The notes under the pieces were generated by a model. It was not told the origin of the DNA and searched no databases. It worked only from the letters and a program-made list of their open reading frames with translations. DNA of 36,118 nucleotides from Saprospiraceae bacterium (lineage in GTDB: Bacteria > Bacteroidota > Bacteroidia > Chitinophagales > Saprospiraceae), in contig JAGQWR010000106.1 in assembly GCA_020437105.1 (NCBI GenBank), forward strand, positions 1 through 36,118. The letters run 5' to 3'. Numbering within the stretch: the stretch's first letter is position 1; every line of letters begins with the position of its first letter. Below are positions 7,795 to 16,315 of this stretch, one piece after another. The position numbers and the translations under genes were made by a program.

Positions 7795-8620
7795 CGCCAG
7801 GAAAAAAACTGTAATTGCCGGAAAAGAAATCTGGTATTTCCTGAGCAGCACCTTTTTTCTGAAGAATTTTGCCAGCATGATTGCTGCCATCTTACTATTT
7901 CTGGCCATGCTATTCTGGTGGCTGAAATGTTATACCAACCATGGAGAATCCCTTCAGGTAGCCGATTATACCGGACTCAAAATAGAAGACGTAATCCGAA
8001 AAGCAGAGGATCGAAATCTGCGAATTGAGGTCATCGATTCTACCTGGATTGAAGGAATGGGCCCCGGTGTGGTTATCGAGCAAAACCCCTTGGCTTTCAG
8101 TCGGGTAAAAGAAAACAGAACCATCTACCTGAAAATCACAAAACTGATTCCGGATGATGTATTGCTTCCACCTTTGCGAAGCAGTTATGACTACGACCAA
8201 TACGTGCGGGGCATTAGTGTTAAAGGCATCAAAGCGACCATCCGCGAACGGGTCTTTGATAACAAATTAGAGCCCAACACCATCCTGCACCTCTATTACG
8301 GCGATACCAAAGTCACTGAAGCTATGCTCAACGATGGCTTTAAAGTACCGAAAGGCAGTGTCCTGGAATTTGTCATCACCGAACGGGGGCTCACCACCAT
8401 GGAAGTACCAAATGTGATCTGCCAAACCTATCCGGCTGCTGAATTTTTGATTACCAGTATGCAGTTGGGCCTCGGAGTGGTTCTGGAAGATGCAGATGTG
8501 ACAAATCGCACAACTGCCTATATCTACCGGCAGGATCCTCCCGCAGACGGCAGAAGGGTTCCGGTAGGAGAATCCATCACACTTTATCTCACACAGGAAT
8601 TGCCGGCTGGCTGCAATTAG
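7763..8620 (+). CDS. PASTA domain membrane protein
   Basis: This 285-aa protein has a short cytoplasmic N-terminus, one membrane segment (about residues 35-53, SMIAAILLFLAMLFWWLK) and an extracytoplasmic part with three PASTA-like repeats. Repeat 1 contains VADYTGLKIEDVIRKAEDR and ends VIEQNPLAFSRVKENRTIYL; repeat 3 contains VPNVICQTYPAAEFLI and ends YRQDPPADGRRVPVGESITL. The middle repeat is degenerate. PASTA repeats bind peptidoglycan stem peptides or muropeptides. No kinase or transpeptidase domain is attached. The ATG lies 32 bp inside the end of the Ddl gene, so translational coupling is likely; an adjacent Ddl/PASTA pair is familiar in Bacteroidota. The next in-frame start would remove half of the membrane segment, so this start is preferred. 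Confidence 0.9.
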   Translation: MNEKLTQLWNSARKKTVIAGKEIWYFLSSTFFLKNFASMIAAILLFLAMLFWWLKCYTNHGESLQVADYTGLKIEDVIRKAEDRNLRIEVIDSTWIEGMGPGVVIEQNPLAFSRVKENRTIYLKITKLIPDDVLLPPLRSSYDYDQYVRGISVKGIKATIRERVFDNKLEPNTILHLYYGDTKVTEAMLNDGFKVPKGSVLEFVITERGLTTMEVPNVICQTYPAAEFLITSMQLGLGVVLEDADVTNRTTAYIYRQDPPADGRRVPVGESITLYLTQELPAGCN

Positions 8621-8689
8621 GCAAATCACTTTCCCGAAGTTTAGAGCCACAACAAAAGAATGAGCTTATCGTTTTTGTAACGATCTTAT

Positions 8690-8717
8690 TCGGTACGGCA
8701 AACGTGCCGATTTTTTT
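8690..8717 (+). terminator. Terminator after the ddl-PASTA operon
   Basis: TCGGTACG pairs with CGTGCCGA (8 bp, one G-U) around a 5-6 nt loop, followed by seven T. A second small hairpin, ATCGTT/AACGAT, lies just before it (8669-8685). The T run merges into the -7 element of the next gene. Confidence 0.75.
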
Positions 8718-8724
8718 ACTTTTG
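8717..8724 (+). promoter_or_regulatory. Probable -7 element of the T9SS protein gene
   Basis: TACTTTTG matches TAnnTTTG. It overlaps the GTG at 8724 and so argues that translation starts further down, at the ATG 8745, 20 bp after the element. A CTTTCGCCGAAAG palindrome fills the leader. Confidence 0.5.
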
Positions 8725-8744
8725 TGCGGCTTTCGCCGAAAGAA

Positions 8745-11315
8745 ATGACTTTATACATGCGCAATCGATACCTCACTTTTCTATTTCTGGTGTTTGGAAA
8801 CCTTACTGCCTGGAGCCAAATTCAGTGGCAACCACTAAGCAGCAATCCGGAAATTGCCCGTGCTCATTTTTTGGAGCAGGAGGCCAGATCCCAACAAATA
8901 CAGGCTCTAACAGGCCGTCCAATGGAACTTCCCTCTTCGGATATCCTTAGAGGCCCCTGCCCCAGCTTCGACACGGAAACGCGTTATTTGTTTCCGGGAG
9001 ATACCATCGGTATTTTTGTAGATACCACTTCCCTGGGCGGTGGCCCGGGAAGTACCCTGACGGTCATTGAATGCGACCCGGTTGATGCAGGCATAGTGAG
9101 CCTGGATACGACCTCCCTGGTATATATAGCCGACATGGGAATCGATTCAGGCATTGATACTTTATGCGTCGAATTTTGTCCGGCAGATGGCGATTGCCTG
9201 ATTTTTAATTACCCGGTTGTCGTAAAACGCCCGGGGACTTCCTATACCCTTCCGGAGTTGGAAGTACAAGCCGGATCATTTCTGTCTCAATATTGTTTAG
9301 ATGAAACACTTCTGCCCGGTGCCCTGACCTGCAACCGATTGATTGATTGCGGAGACACCTATGCGGGTGACGGACAGCAAATCGTTTATTTCGACACTTA
9401 TAGCAGTCCGACTTCCTGTATTCGGTATCAGGCAAGTGAATTTGCCGGAATAGACGAAGTATGTGTGGTTTTATGTGATGAATTTACGGTCTGCGATACC
9501 TTCCGGATTCCCTTCCGGATTGCTTCCGACACACTGGATCTGCCATTCTTTGATGACTTTTCCTATGCCGGCCCTTACCCGCAAACACAGTATTGGCTGG
9601 ATCGGGATGTATTTGTAAACAACACCATGTCAACCAAATTGCCTTCGGTTGGCATGGCGACCTTTGATGGCCTGGATCGTACCGGGTCAACCTATAATAC
9701 TGAATTTGGCATTGCCGATTTGCTCACTTCCCGGTACATTGACCTGAGCAATACCTCCGGAGAAGTGGTTTTGAAATTTTTTGTCGCACCAAAAGGACTC
9801 GGTTTATATCCGAATGAAACAGACAGCCTGTTTGTCGAATTCCGGAACATCGCCGGGGAATGGGACCGGGTAGCTTCCTTCGCGGGGATTTCGGACGAAA
9901 TACCATTGGATTCTGTGCCGGCCTTTTTGTTTAAAGCCATTCCGATAAGTGAAGTCGGTTATTTATACGACGGCTTCCAATTTCGATTTAGCAACCTGGT
10001 TAGTCCATCCGGCCTATTCGACCTTTGGCATGTGGACTATGTCTATCTGAATGATTCGGAAGACCAGACTTCCAATTTTGAAGACCTGGCCTTTGGCACC
10101 CTGCCTGGCCGTATTTTGCAAAATTATTCCAGTATGCCCTGGGCACATTTTGAGCCATTTGTAGCTACAGAATTTGCCGGATCAGTTTACGAATCAACTT
10201 TTTTCAATCACTTTGAACAGGTCGTTACAGTTACCGAATCAGCGATCACCCTGGAAGAAGACCTGTCTGGATTTACCTTTGCCGGCGCTGAAAACGTTGT
10301 GGATGGGGTGGACGCCAATATACCGCCCAAAGTGCCCGTTTCCCGCCAAAAAACAATCAACAATCTCATACGTGACGGATATATCGACGACCTGGGCACA
10401 CAGTTCCCCGGCGAAGAATATGTGCGTTTAGCGTTGACTTATGAGTTGACGCAAAATAGCCAGGATCCCTTGTTTTTCCGCAATGATGTGGTGACCTCCT
10501 ACACGGAGTTTGACAACTATTTTGCCTACGACGACGGCTCGGCAGAGAGTTACCTGTTTTTAGAAAATCCACAGGGTGTAAATCCATCACTGGCCGTAAA
10601 ATATCATGCCAATGTGGAGGATTCACTGCGGGCTATCCAGTTTCACTTTCCGCATGTAAACGGCAATGTGAGCAATCAGCTTTTCAATATGCGGGTTTAT
10701 CTGGATGATCTGGATACAGAGCCTGCATTCGAAGCGATTTTCATCAAGCCTGTCTATCCGGATATTAAGTTTGATACCCTCCAGGGGTTCACTACCTATC
10801 GCTTGCAGAATCTGCTTGGAGAGCTTACGCCGGTTTTCCTTCCAGAGAATACAGACTTTTATGTTGTCTTCCAGCAGGCCACGGTGATCAACAAAGGCAT
10901 TCCGATTGGATTTGATCTCAACAATCAGGAGCAAGACAACATATTTGTTAATCTGGGCGACGATTGGGTTTCACTGCCCGAGCAGGCTTCAGACTTTAAG
11001 GGAGCGCTGATGATTCGTCCGGTGGTTGGTGATTTCACACCACCAAATACTGCCGTGAAGGATATACCGGAAAACCCGGAACTTCAAATAAGCATTTCGC
11101 CGAATCCGAGCGATGGGTTTATCCAACTATCCGGACTGGAAGCGCCGGAAAAATGGAAATACCGATTGATGGATGGCACTGGCAGCCTAATTCGTAGCGG
11201 AACAGCAAATTGGGAATTAAACTTCACCGATCTTTTATCCGGTTGGTATATATTGCAGCTTTATCATCCGGAAAACGGACAAATGACCAGCAAAAAATTG
11301 ATAATCACACACTAA
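8745..11315 (+). CDS. Secreted surface protein with T9SS type A sorting domain
   Basis: About 856 aa from the ATG at 8745; an ATG at 8757 is equally possible. The frame is open from a GTG at 8724, but that GTG overlaps the likely promoter. A signal peptide (YLTFLFLVFGNLTAWSQ) is followed by Cys-containing repeats with DTLCVEFCP and DEVCVVLCDEFTVCDTF patterns (about 120-270), which look Ig/cadherin-like. The central region is jelly-roll-like (FFDDFSYAGPYP, then LWHVDYVYLND). The C-terminus (ISPNPSDGFIQLSG ... GWYILQLYHPENGQMTSKKL) is a type A sorting domain, which directs export through T9SS and removal of the tail at the surface. The ligand is unknown. Nine bases separate it from the rhodanese gene, so the two may share a transcript. 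Confidence 0.88.
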   Translation: MTLYMRNRYLTFLFLVFGNLTAWSQIQWQPLSSNPEIARAHFLEQEARSQQIQALTGRPMELPSSDILRGPCPSFDTETRYLFPGDTIGIFVDTTSLGGGPGSTLTVIECDPVDAGIVSLDTTSLVYIADMGIDSGIDTLCVEFCPADGDCLIFNYPVVVKRPGTSYTLPELEVQAGSFLSQYCLDETLLPGALTCNRLIDCGDTYAGDGQQIVYFDTYSSPTSCIRYQASEFAGIDEVCVVLCDEFTVCDTFRIPFRIASDTLDLPFFDDFSYAGPYPQTQYWLDRDVFVNNTMSTKLPSVGMATFDGLDRTGSTYNTEFGIADLLTSRYIDLSNTSGEVVLKFFVAPKGLGLYPNETDSLFVEFRNIAGEWDRVASFAGISDEIPLDSVPAFLFKAIPISEVGYLYDGFQFRFSNLVSPSGLFDLWHVDYVYLNDSEDQTSNFEDLAFGTLPGRILQNYSSMPWAHFEPFVATEFAGSVYESTFFNHFEQVVTVTESAITLEEDLSGFTFAGAENVVDGVDANIPPKVPVSRQKTINNLIRDGYIDDLGTQFPGEEYVRLALTYELTQNSQDPLFFRNDVVTSYTEFDNYFAYDDGSAESYLFLENPQGVNPSLAVKYHANVEDSLRAIQFHFPHVNGNVSNQLFNMRVYLDDLDTEPAFEAIFIKPVYPDIKFDTLQGFTTYRLQNLLGELTPVFLPENTDFYVVFQQATVINKGIPIGFDLNNQEQDNIFVNLGDDWVSLPEQASDFKGALMIRPVVGDFTPPNTAVKDIPENPELQISISPNPSDGFIQLSGLEAPEKWKYRLMDGTGSLIRSGTANWELNFTDLLSGWYILQLYHPENGQMTSKKLIITH

Positions 11316-11324
11316 CCCGTTACT

Positions 11325-11624
11325 ATGGACATTGACGTTAAAGAACTGAAGACCAAGCTCGACGCAAAGGAAACATTCATCTTCATTGATGTGCGGGAGC
11401 CTTACGAATACGAAGAATTCAACCTAAACGCGAAACTGATTCCGCTCGGAAATCTGGTGGCCGAGATACCAAGTCTGCGCGGCTCTGAAAATGAGGAGAT
11501 CGTGGTACATTGCCGTTCCGGACAACGTAGTGGCATTGCCCAAAAGGTGTTGATGCAAAGCGGTTTCACCAATGTGCGCAATCTTTTGGGTGGCGTGTTA
11601 GCCTGGCAGGAAGCAGGTTATTAA
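11325..11624 (+). CDS. Single-domain rhodanese-like sulfurtransferase
   Basis: 99 aa, the usual length of a stand-alone rhodanese domain. It shows DVREPYEYEEFNL near the N-terminus and the active loop HCRSGQRSG with catalytic Cys63, then GGVLAWQEAGY at the C-terminus, as in GlpE/PspE-type enzymes. The Cys carries a persulfide for sulfur transfer. There is no signal peptide, so it is probably cytoplasmic. It starts 9 bp after the T9SS gene and is closed by a strong terminator; the pairing with a secreted protein suggests no specific pathway. Confidence 0.93.
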   Translation: MDIDVKELKTKLDAKETFIFIDVREPYEYEEFNLNAKLIPLGNLVAEIPSLRGSENEEIVVHCRSGQRSGIAQKVLMQSGFTNVRNLLGGVLAWQEAGY

Positions 11625-11637
11625 AACATACCTTCCT

Positions 11638-11686
11638 AAAAGCAGAAGAGCGGTATTGAAGTAATTCAAACCGCTCTTCTGCTTTT
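11638..11686. terminator. Long bidirectional terminator between rhodanese and SPOR genes
   Basis: A perfect 17-bp stem, AAAAGCAGAAGAGCGGT / ACCGCTCTTCTGCTTTT, is extended by TTGAA/TTCAA around a GTAA loop. With A-rich 5' and T-rich 3' arms it can terminate transcription from both convergent genes. Confidence 0.92.
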
Positions 11687-11699
11687 ATAAGCTCTAAGA

Positions 11700-12257
11700 T
11701 TAATTAGCCTTCATGCGTTTTTCATGCACATAGGCTTCTACATTCTGGCCACTCAAACGGGTGACCAATGCGTTTGCCTCTGAAAGCTGGTCAAAACGAC
11801 TTACGAGTACCGTCGCATATTTACCTCGGTTAAAGAGTACGACTTCTGATTCTGAATACCCCAGTCCTTTCAGGCGTTTAGCCTGATTGTCTGCATTATG
11901 GCGATACTCAAATGAACCGGCCAAAACCAGATAATTCCCTGTTCCTCCTCCTGCTTTATAAAGATCTTCATAGCCCTCAGCAGGCTCTTCTTCCGTTTCT
12001 GTTTTCACAGGGTTGGCACTGGCTCCTTCAGTTACTTCCGTAGAATCACTGGCAGATTCTCCTGTATATTCGGGATCATAATCTTCGGGATTGATCACCT
12101 CTGCATCCATTGTGTCCTCGACCATTTCTTCCTGACGAGGGGGAAGATCAACAGGCTTATCCGTTTTGAAAAGATCTGTGGTTCGGTATAATAAAAATAC
12201 AATAGCCAGGATGCAAATAGCTACAATGGCAACGGTAAAATAATCCAGTCTGCTCAT
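11700..12257 (-). CDS. SPOR-domain membrane protein
   Basis: This 185-aa protein has an N-terminal membrane segment (about 7-24, FTVAIVAICILAIVFLLYR). An acidic, low-complexity linker rich in Glu/Asp/Thr/Ser (about 35-105) leads to a C-terminal SPOR domain beginning GNYLVLAGSFEYRHNADNQA and continuing through SEVVLFNRGKYATVLVSRF. SPOR domains bind peptidoglycan stripped of stem peptides, often at division sites, so the domain should face the periplasm. It lies 93 bp after the helicase gene on the same strand, and a TAAATTTG element at 12350-12343 (minus) may give it its own promoter. It shares a terminator with the rhodanese gene. Confidence 0.9.
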   Translation of the reverse strand: MSRLDYFTVAIVAICILAIVFLLYRTTDLFKTDKPVDLPPRQEEMVEDTMDAEVINPEDYDPEYTGESASDSTEVTEGASANPVKTETEEEPAEGYEDLYKAGGGTGNYLVLAGSFEYRHNADNQAKRLKGLGYSESEVVLFNRGKYATVLVSRFDQLSEANALVTRLSGQNVEAYVHEKRMKAN

Positions 12258-12350
12258 GATTTGTGTTTCAGGTCAAAACGCTCGAAATGTTCTTTCTCCC
12301 GTAATTTATAAAAATTTGCACAGGTGGTGTTAAGGATGCTGTCAAATTTA

Positions 12351-15300
12351 TTAATCAAACAGGCTGCGCTGATCTTTTGGCCTAAGATGACCTAATCGGG
12401 CTTCGGCTACAAAATGAATCCAGGTATGAACGGTTGCATTTGGATGCAACTGTTTGATAGCCTGCTCCACAAGCTTAGCCCAACTGGCCAATTCCCGAAG
12501 TTTTTGCGCGTGTTTTTTAGCATCCCCTGAAAAACCACTATTCTGAATAATGATATACCCCTGATCAGTTTCCAGTAATAAATCAACAACCGTATCAAAC
12601 AGCCTGCCGTCAATAAACTGATTAATCGGAAATTTCCGGATAATCCGGGTACTCGAATAGTGGTTGGCAATCCATTTTCTAAAGGCCGCAGATTGATCCA
12701 ATAACATGTCATTATCCAATGAATCCTCCAATTCATAACGGGTCAACATGTCCTCCAACATAGTCTTCCGATGAGTCAGACTGTATTCGCTGTAATCAGC
12801 ATTAAAAAAAGCTTTTACCGCTTTTCCTGTCCGATAGGTTTCAACGCCGACCGGCCATTCCGGTGCTTTTCCGTAAGTTTCAAATACGGCATCGTATTCT
12901 TTTTCGGGCCAGTCACTTTCTTTGTAGAGGTCTATGGAATAAGGGAGTATCTCTTTTTTTCCACCCCGGGCGCCGAGATACCTGATTGCTTCTTCCGGTA
13001 CTTCCCGAACGGGAAAATCTGCTGCAAAAATATAGGTCTCCGTTTGTTTATCCAGAAAATGATCTGCCCAATGCCAAGCCGTTTCATCTGTAAATTTATC
13101 GAGGATCTGATTATCCTCCTGCCCGTCATTACAGACGCGGTTCAACCAGATAGAGTCGGCATTTCGAGTTGGCAAGACCAGGTAATCACGTGCTCTGGTT
13201 AGTCCGACATATAACAATCGAGCCTCCTCCTGCATCGCGTTTTGACTGGCCTCCGCCTGAGCTGCACTTGCCTGCAAACGTTCGTACAACACGGTACTTT
13301 GATGTTGATCTGAATAGGGATTCACCCAATACCTGATCCAGCGTTGGCCTAATACCTGGTTGAGATCGACTTCGGTCTGCTCCGAAACAATGGCCAGTCC
13401 CCACACATCTCCACGAAGTTTTTGCTCCAGGCTGTGACAGATTACCACCGGCCATTCCAGGCCTTTAGATCGGTGGTAAGTCAACACATTAACAGCATCT
13501 GTATTTTCACCGGATGCCTGCCAATCTGTTTCGCTTCGTTCCAATTGTGCGAGCCAAAGGAGAAATCCACCCAGACTGGCAGCTGCATGTAAGCGATTAC
13601 ATGCTTCTTCATATTGCAAGGCCAACTTGGAAAATGCCGCTACATTACCGAGACGCTGATCTGATTGTCCCCAGGCACTGACCAGCCTGCGAAGGTCTAA
13701 TTCTTCCAGAAGCAGGGTTAAAATTTCGGCACTCGACAACTCGGCCACCTCTTCCCGCAGGCTATGTAAGCGTTTAATGATCGGTCGATCTTCGGCCCAG
13801 CGAAAGTCCTCATAGTCCTTCTCGATCGTATCCAGATAGTCGAGCCTATGCTCAATAATATTTTCCAGGGGCATTTGTTCTGCCAGCAATAAAACTTCCG
13901 CTACGGAGAGGGTATCGTATTTATTTAACACAAATTTCAGGCAGGCAAGCACCAGTTTTGCCTCTGCTGTTTTTAAGAGTCCGGCTCGTGAAATGGCCGC
14001 TTTTAATCCGGCTTTGTGTAAGGCTTCAGCTACCCGCAGACATTGATTATTGGAGCGACAAAGGATTGCTACATCTCCCGGAATGGCCAGTCTTTCTCCG
14101 GTACCGCCTTTCGGCGAAATAGTGATGCCTTTTTGCAGATTCAGCCGTAAGGCTTCCGCCAGTGCGTTTTCCATCCAGGGGCTTCCGGGTGGACGTTTAC
14201 TATTGGTATCATGATCAAAATGCCAGTGGATCAGTGCCCGACCCATTTTATCAGATTCATCTGCTTTATTTGCCGTTTTGTCTGTCGCTTTTTTTCGGCG
14301 TTTGGGTTCCAGCGCTACCTGTTCGGCTGGCCATTGCGGAAACGCTTTGGTAAAGATGGCATTAACCACCCATACAATCTCCTCCCTGGAGCGCCAGGAA
14401 AAGCGTTGAATATCTGTTGCCCGGATACCGCCGACTTTTTGGATAATGGCCTCCATAAGCTGGGGCTCAGCACCCCGAAATCCGTAGATCGATTGCTTGG
14501 GGTCACCGACCCAAACGGAGTATTTGGCAAATCGAGACAGTTTCAGAAATATTTCCAATTGTATTGGGGACGTATCCTGAAACTCATCCACCATCAGCAG
14601 ATCGAGCTCCGTTTGCAACACTTCCTGAATGGCCTGCTGATCGAGCAGTTTATTAACCAACACCTCCATGTCGGTATAGTCGATCAGTCCGCGGCTATTC
14701 TTATAATTTGCATACTCTTCCAAGGCTGCCGTTGATATGGAGAAGAGAATGGAAATAAAATCCTCAATGTCCTGGTGGAAGGCTTTATTCTGATAGTGAT
14801 CGGCTGTAAAGCTTACCAGATCCTCGATGGCATCCCGACTCTTTGCACCCACCTTCAATTTACTGATACTGGCCCATTGGTACCAGAATAATTCGCCTCG
14901 TAGCTGGAGCTCCCGGCGCATATTCCGGAGTAATTGGACGGCGGAAGAAGTAACCTTTGTTTCATCTCCATTCGCCGAAAGGCGCTCTATTGCTTCCTCC
15001 AACTCACGGCCCAGGCGGCTGTTCCACTCATCTGGTGAAAGCGCTGAAACGGGTGTCAGAAAAGTTTTAAATGACTCAATAGATTGGATCTTACTTTCTT
15101 CCAGCCTGGCAGCGTCAAATCCATTGGACCGAGCCATTTCTGACAGTCGATGTACGTCCTGTCTCCAGTCGTAAGGGCCGCGTTTATGGAGTCCGAGTCG
15201 ATCGGAGAGGCGTTCCATTTCCCGCACACGGGATTCGGTTAGAACGGTTGATAAGGATTGGTTAAAAAGGACTGACTGATCCTCATCAGCCATGATAGCA

Positions 15301-15605
15301 ACCTCCGGCGACACACCGGCCTCGAAGGCAAAACGATGGAGCAATCGTACACCAAGACCGTGCACGGTGCCGATAAGCGCATTTTCGAGTTCATCTGCTG
15401 CCGCTGACATTTTGGCTTCCAGCAGGCGCACTCGTACTCGCTCCTGAAGTTCTGCTGCCGCTTTTTTGGTAAAAGTCGTGGCGATTATACCGGAGGGGCG
15501 CACCCCTTCTTGCAGGAGTTGCACCATTTCAGAAGTCAGGCGGAAGGTTTTTCCACTTCCGGCTCCTGCCGAAATAATTCGCAGATTACTTAGGTCTGTT
15601 GACAA
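12351..15605 (-). CDS. addA: AddA/UvrD-type helicase with degenerate C-terminal nuclease domain
   Basis: At 1084 aa it has all UvrD-family helicase motifs: Walker A SAGAGSGKT (K19), TTFTKKAAAELQERV, motif II DEFQDTSPIQ, motif III VWVGDPKQSIYGFRG, VLTYHRSKGLEWPVVI (V) and LLYVGLTRARDYLVLP (VI). The C-terminus follows the RecB-nuclease pattern, with FDTVVDLLLETDQGYIII (about 1003-1020) and a QL-like helix. But the expected catalytic D-x-K is Q1021-N-S1023, so nuclease activity is probably lost. AddA processes double-strand ends with AddB; no AddB is in the window. The start is a TTG 15 bp after dcd, because the next ATG lies beyond Walker A. It is probably cotranscribed with dcd. The symbol is by domain similarity, not proven orthology. 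Confidence 0.88.
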   Translation of the reverse strand: MSTDLSNLRIISAGAGSGKTFRLTSEMVQLLQEGVRPSGIIATTFTKKAAAELQERVRVRLLEAKMSAAADELENALIGTVHGLGVRLLHRFAFEAGVSPEVAIMADEDQSVLFNQSLSTVLTESRVREMERLSDRLGLHKRGPYDWRQDVHRLSEMARSNGFDAARLEESKIQSIESFKTFLTPVSALSPDEWNSRLGRELEEAIERLSANGDETKVTSSAVQLLRNMRRELQLRGELFWYQWASISKLKVGAKSRDAIEDLVSFTADHYQNKAFHQDIEDFISILFSISTAALEEYANYKNSRGLIDYTDMEVLVNKLLDQQAIQEVLQTELDLLMVDEFQDTSPIQLEIFLKLSRFAKYSVWVGDPKQSIYGFRGAEPQLMEAIIQKVGGIRATDIQRFSWRSREEIVWVVNAIFTKAFPQWPAEQVALEPKRRKKATDKTANKADESDKMGRALIHWHFDHDTNSKRPPGSPWMENALAEALRLNLQKGITISPKGGTGERLAIPGDVAILCRSNNQCLRVAEALHKAGLKAAISRAGLLKTAEAKLVLACLKFVLNKYDTLSVAEVLLLAEQMPLENIIEHRLDYLDTIEKDYEDFRWAEDRPIIKRLHSLREEVAELSSAEILTLLLEELDLRRLVSAWGQSDQRLGNVAAFSKLALQYEEACNRLHAAASLGGFLLWLAQLERSETDWQASGENTDAVNVLTYHRSKGLEWPVVICHSLEQKLRGDVWGLAIVSEQTEVDLNQVLGQRWIRYWVNPYSDQHQSTVLYERLQASAAQAEASQNAMQEEARLLYVGLTRARDYLVLPTRNADSIWLNRVCNDGQEDNQILDKFTDETAWHWADHFLDKQTETYIFAADFPVREVPEEAIRYLGARGGKKEILPYSIDLYKESDWPEKEYDAVFETYGKAPEWPVGVETYRTGKAVKAFFNADYSEYSLTHRKTMLEDMLTRYELEDSLDNDMLLDQSAAFRKWIANHYSSTRIIRKFPINQFIDGRLFDTVVDLLLETDQGYIIIQNSGFSGDAKKHAQKLRELASWAKLVEQAIKQLHPNATVHTWIHFVAEARLGHLRPKDQRSLFD

Positions 15606-15620
15606 ACTTGGTTTTTTAAA

Positions 15621-16157
15621 TTAAAACCGATTCTTCCACATCATGCTTTCTACCGGGCGATCAGTGCGCACATTGTATTTGGCATTCAGTTTCCGGTTAT
15701 AATAATTTTCAATCTCGCCTTCTACCTGAAAATAGATGAGTTGCCCAATTGGCATGCCTCCATATACACGTACAGGTTGGGTGCAGGAAATCTCCAGTGT
15801 CCAGGTATTACAAAAACCTACATCTCCTTTCCCAGCTGTTGCGTGAATATCTATTCCCAGACGCCCAACACTCGATTTCCCTTCCAGGAAAGGTACCGTC
15901 GCATGGGTTTCGGTATATTCTTCGGTTACACCAAGATATAAAACACCCGGCTGCAAGACAAAGCCTTCTTCCGGGATTTCAAAGTGGTCTATTTGGTTAT
16001 GTACCTTGGCATCCAAAATCGGGTCTCTGTAAACCGCGAGATATTTACTCAAATGCACATCATACGAATTGGTACCCAGACATTCGCGGAGGTAAGGCTC
16101 GATCACTATCTCTCCATTCTCAATGCCTTCCAATATTTTTTTATCTGTCAGAATCAT
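15621..16157 (-). CDS. dcd: dCTP deaminase
   Basis: 178 aa, the normal Dcd length. Family motifs are present: ILTDKKILEGIENGEIVIEP, LGTNSYDVHLSKYL, LEGKSSVGRLGIDIHATAGK, GDVGFCNTWTLEIS with the catalytic Glu in TLEIS, and YGGMPIGQLIYF. The enzyme converts dCTP to dUTP (or dUMP in bifunctional members) for thymidylate synthesis in the cytoplasm. The start ATG is unambiguous. The gene is followed after 15 bp by the AddA-like helicase and preceded by hairpin array B. Its upstream region resembles that of ddl (shared CGCGTTAAACC and GAGCA(A/C)AGCGA). Confidence 0.95.
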   Translation of the reverse strand: MILTDKKILEGIENGEIVIEPYLRECLGTNSYDVHLSKYLAVYRDPILDAKVHNQIDHFEIPEEGFVLQPGVLYLGVTEEYTETHATVPFLEGKSSVGRLGIDIHATAGKGDVGFCNTWTLEISCTQPVRVYGGMPIGQLIYFQVEGEIENYYNRKLNAKYNVRTDRPVESMMWKNRF

Positions 16158-16315
16158 GCAGTGTAAAAAATTTTAGTGGCGCGAAGATAGGGAATAATCG
16201 CTGTGCTCAGGTTGTGTTCACTGCGCGAAGGTTTAACGCGTGATGCCCGACCCCAGGTCCGACGGGTCGCAGCCCACACCGCTCCTAAATCGACTAAATT
16301 TCCGTCAGGAAATAA
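16158..16315 (-). promoter_or_regulatory. Upstream region of dcd, similar to that of ddl
   Basis: On the minus strand it reads CGCGTTAAACC (16240-16230), then TGAGCACAGCGA (16206-16195), then TATCTTCG (about 16181-16174), then 16 bases to the ATG. The ddl upstream region has CGCGTTAAACC, TGAGCAAAGCGA and TATCTTTG in the same order. TATCTTCG is one base off the -7 consensus. A CGACCC/GGGTCG hairpin (16248-16269) lies before it. Nothing coding is seen here. Confidence 0.45.

Noticed and set aside
14211..14735. 174-aa forward reading frame
   Set aside because: It is antisense to the AddA-like helicase across motifs III and IV and has no features of its own.
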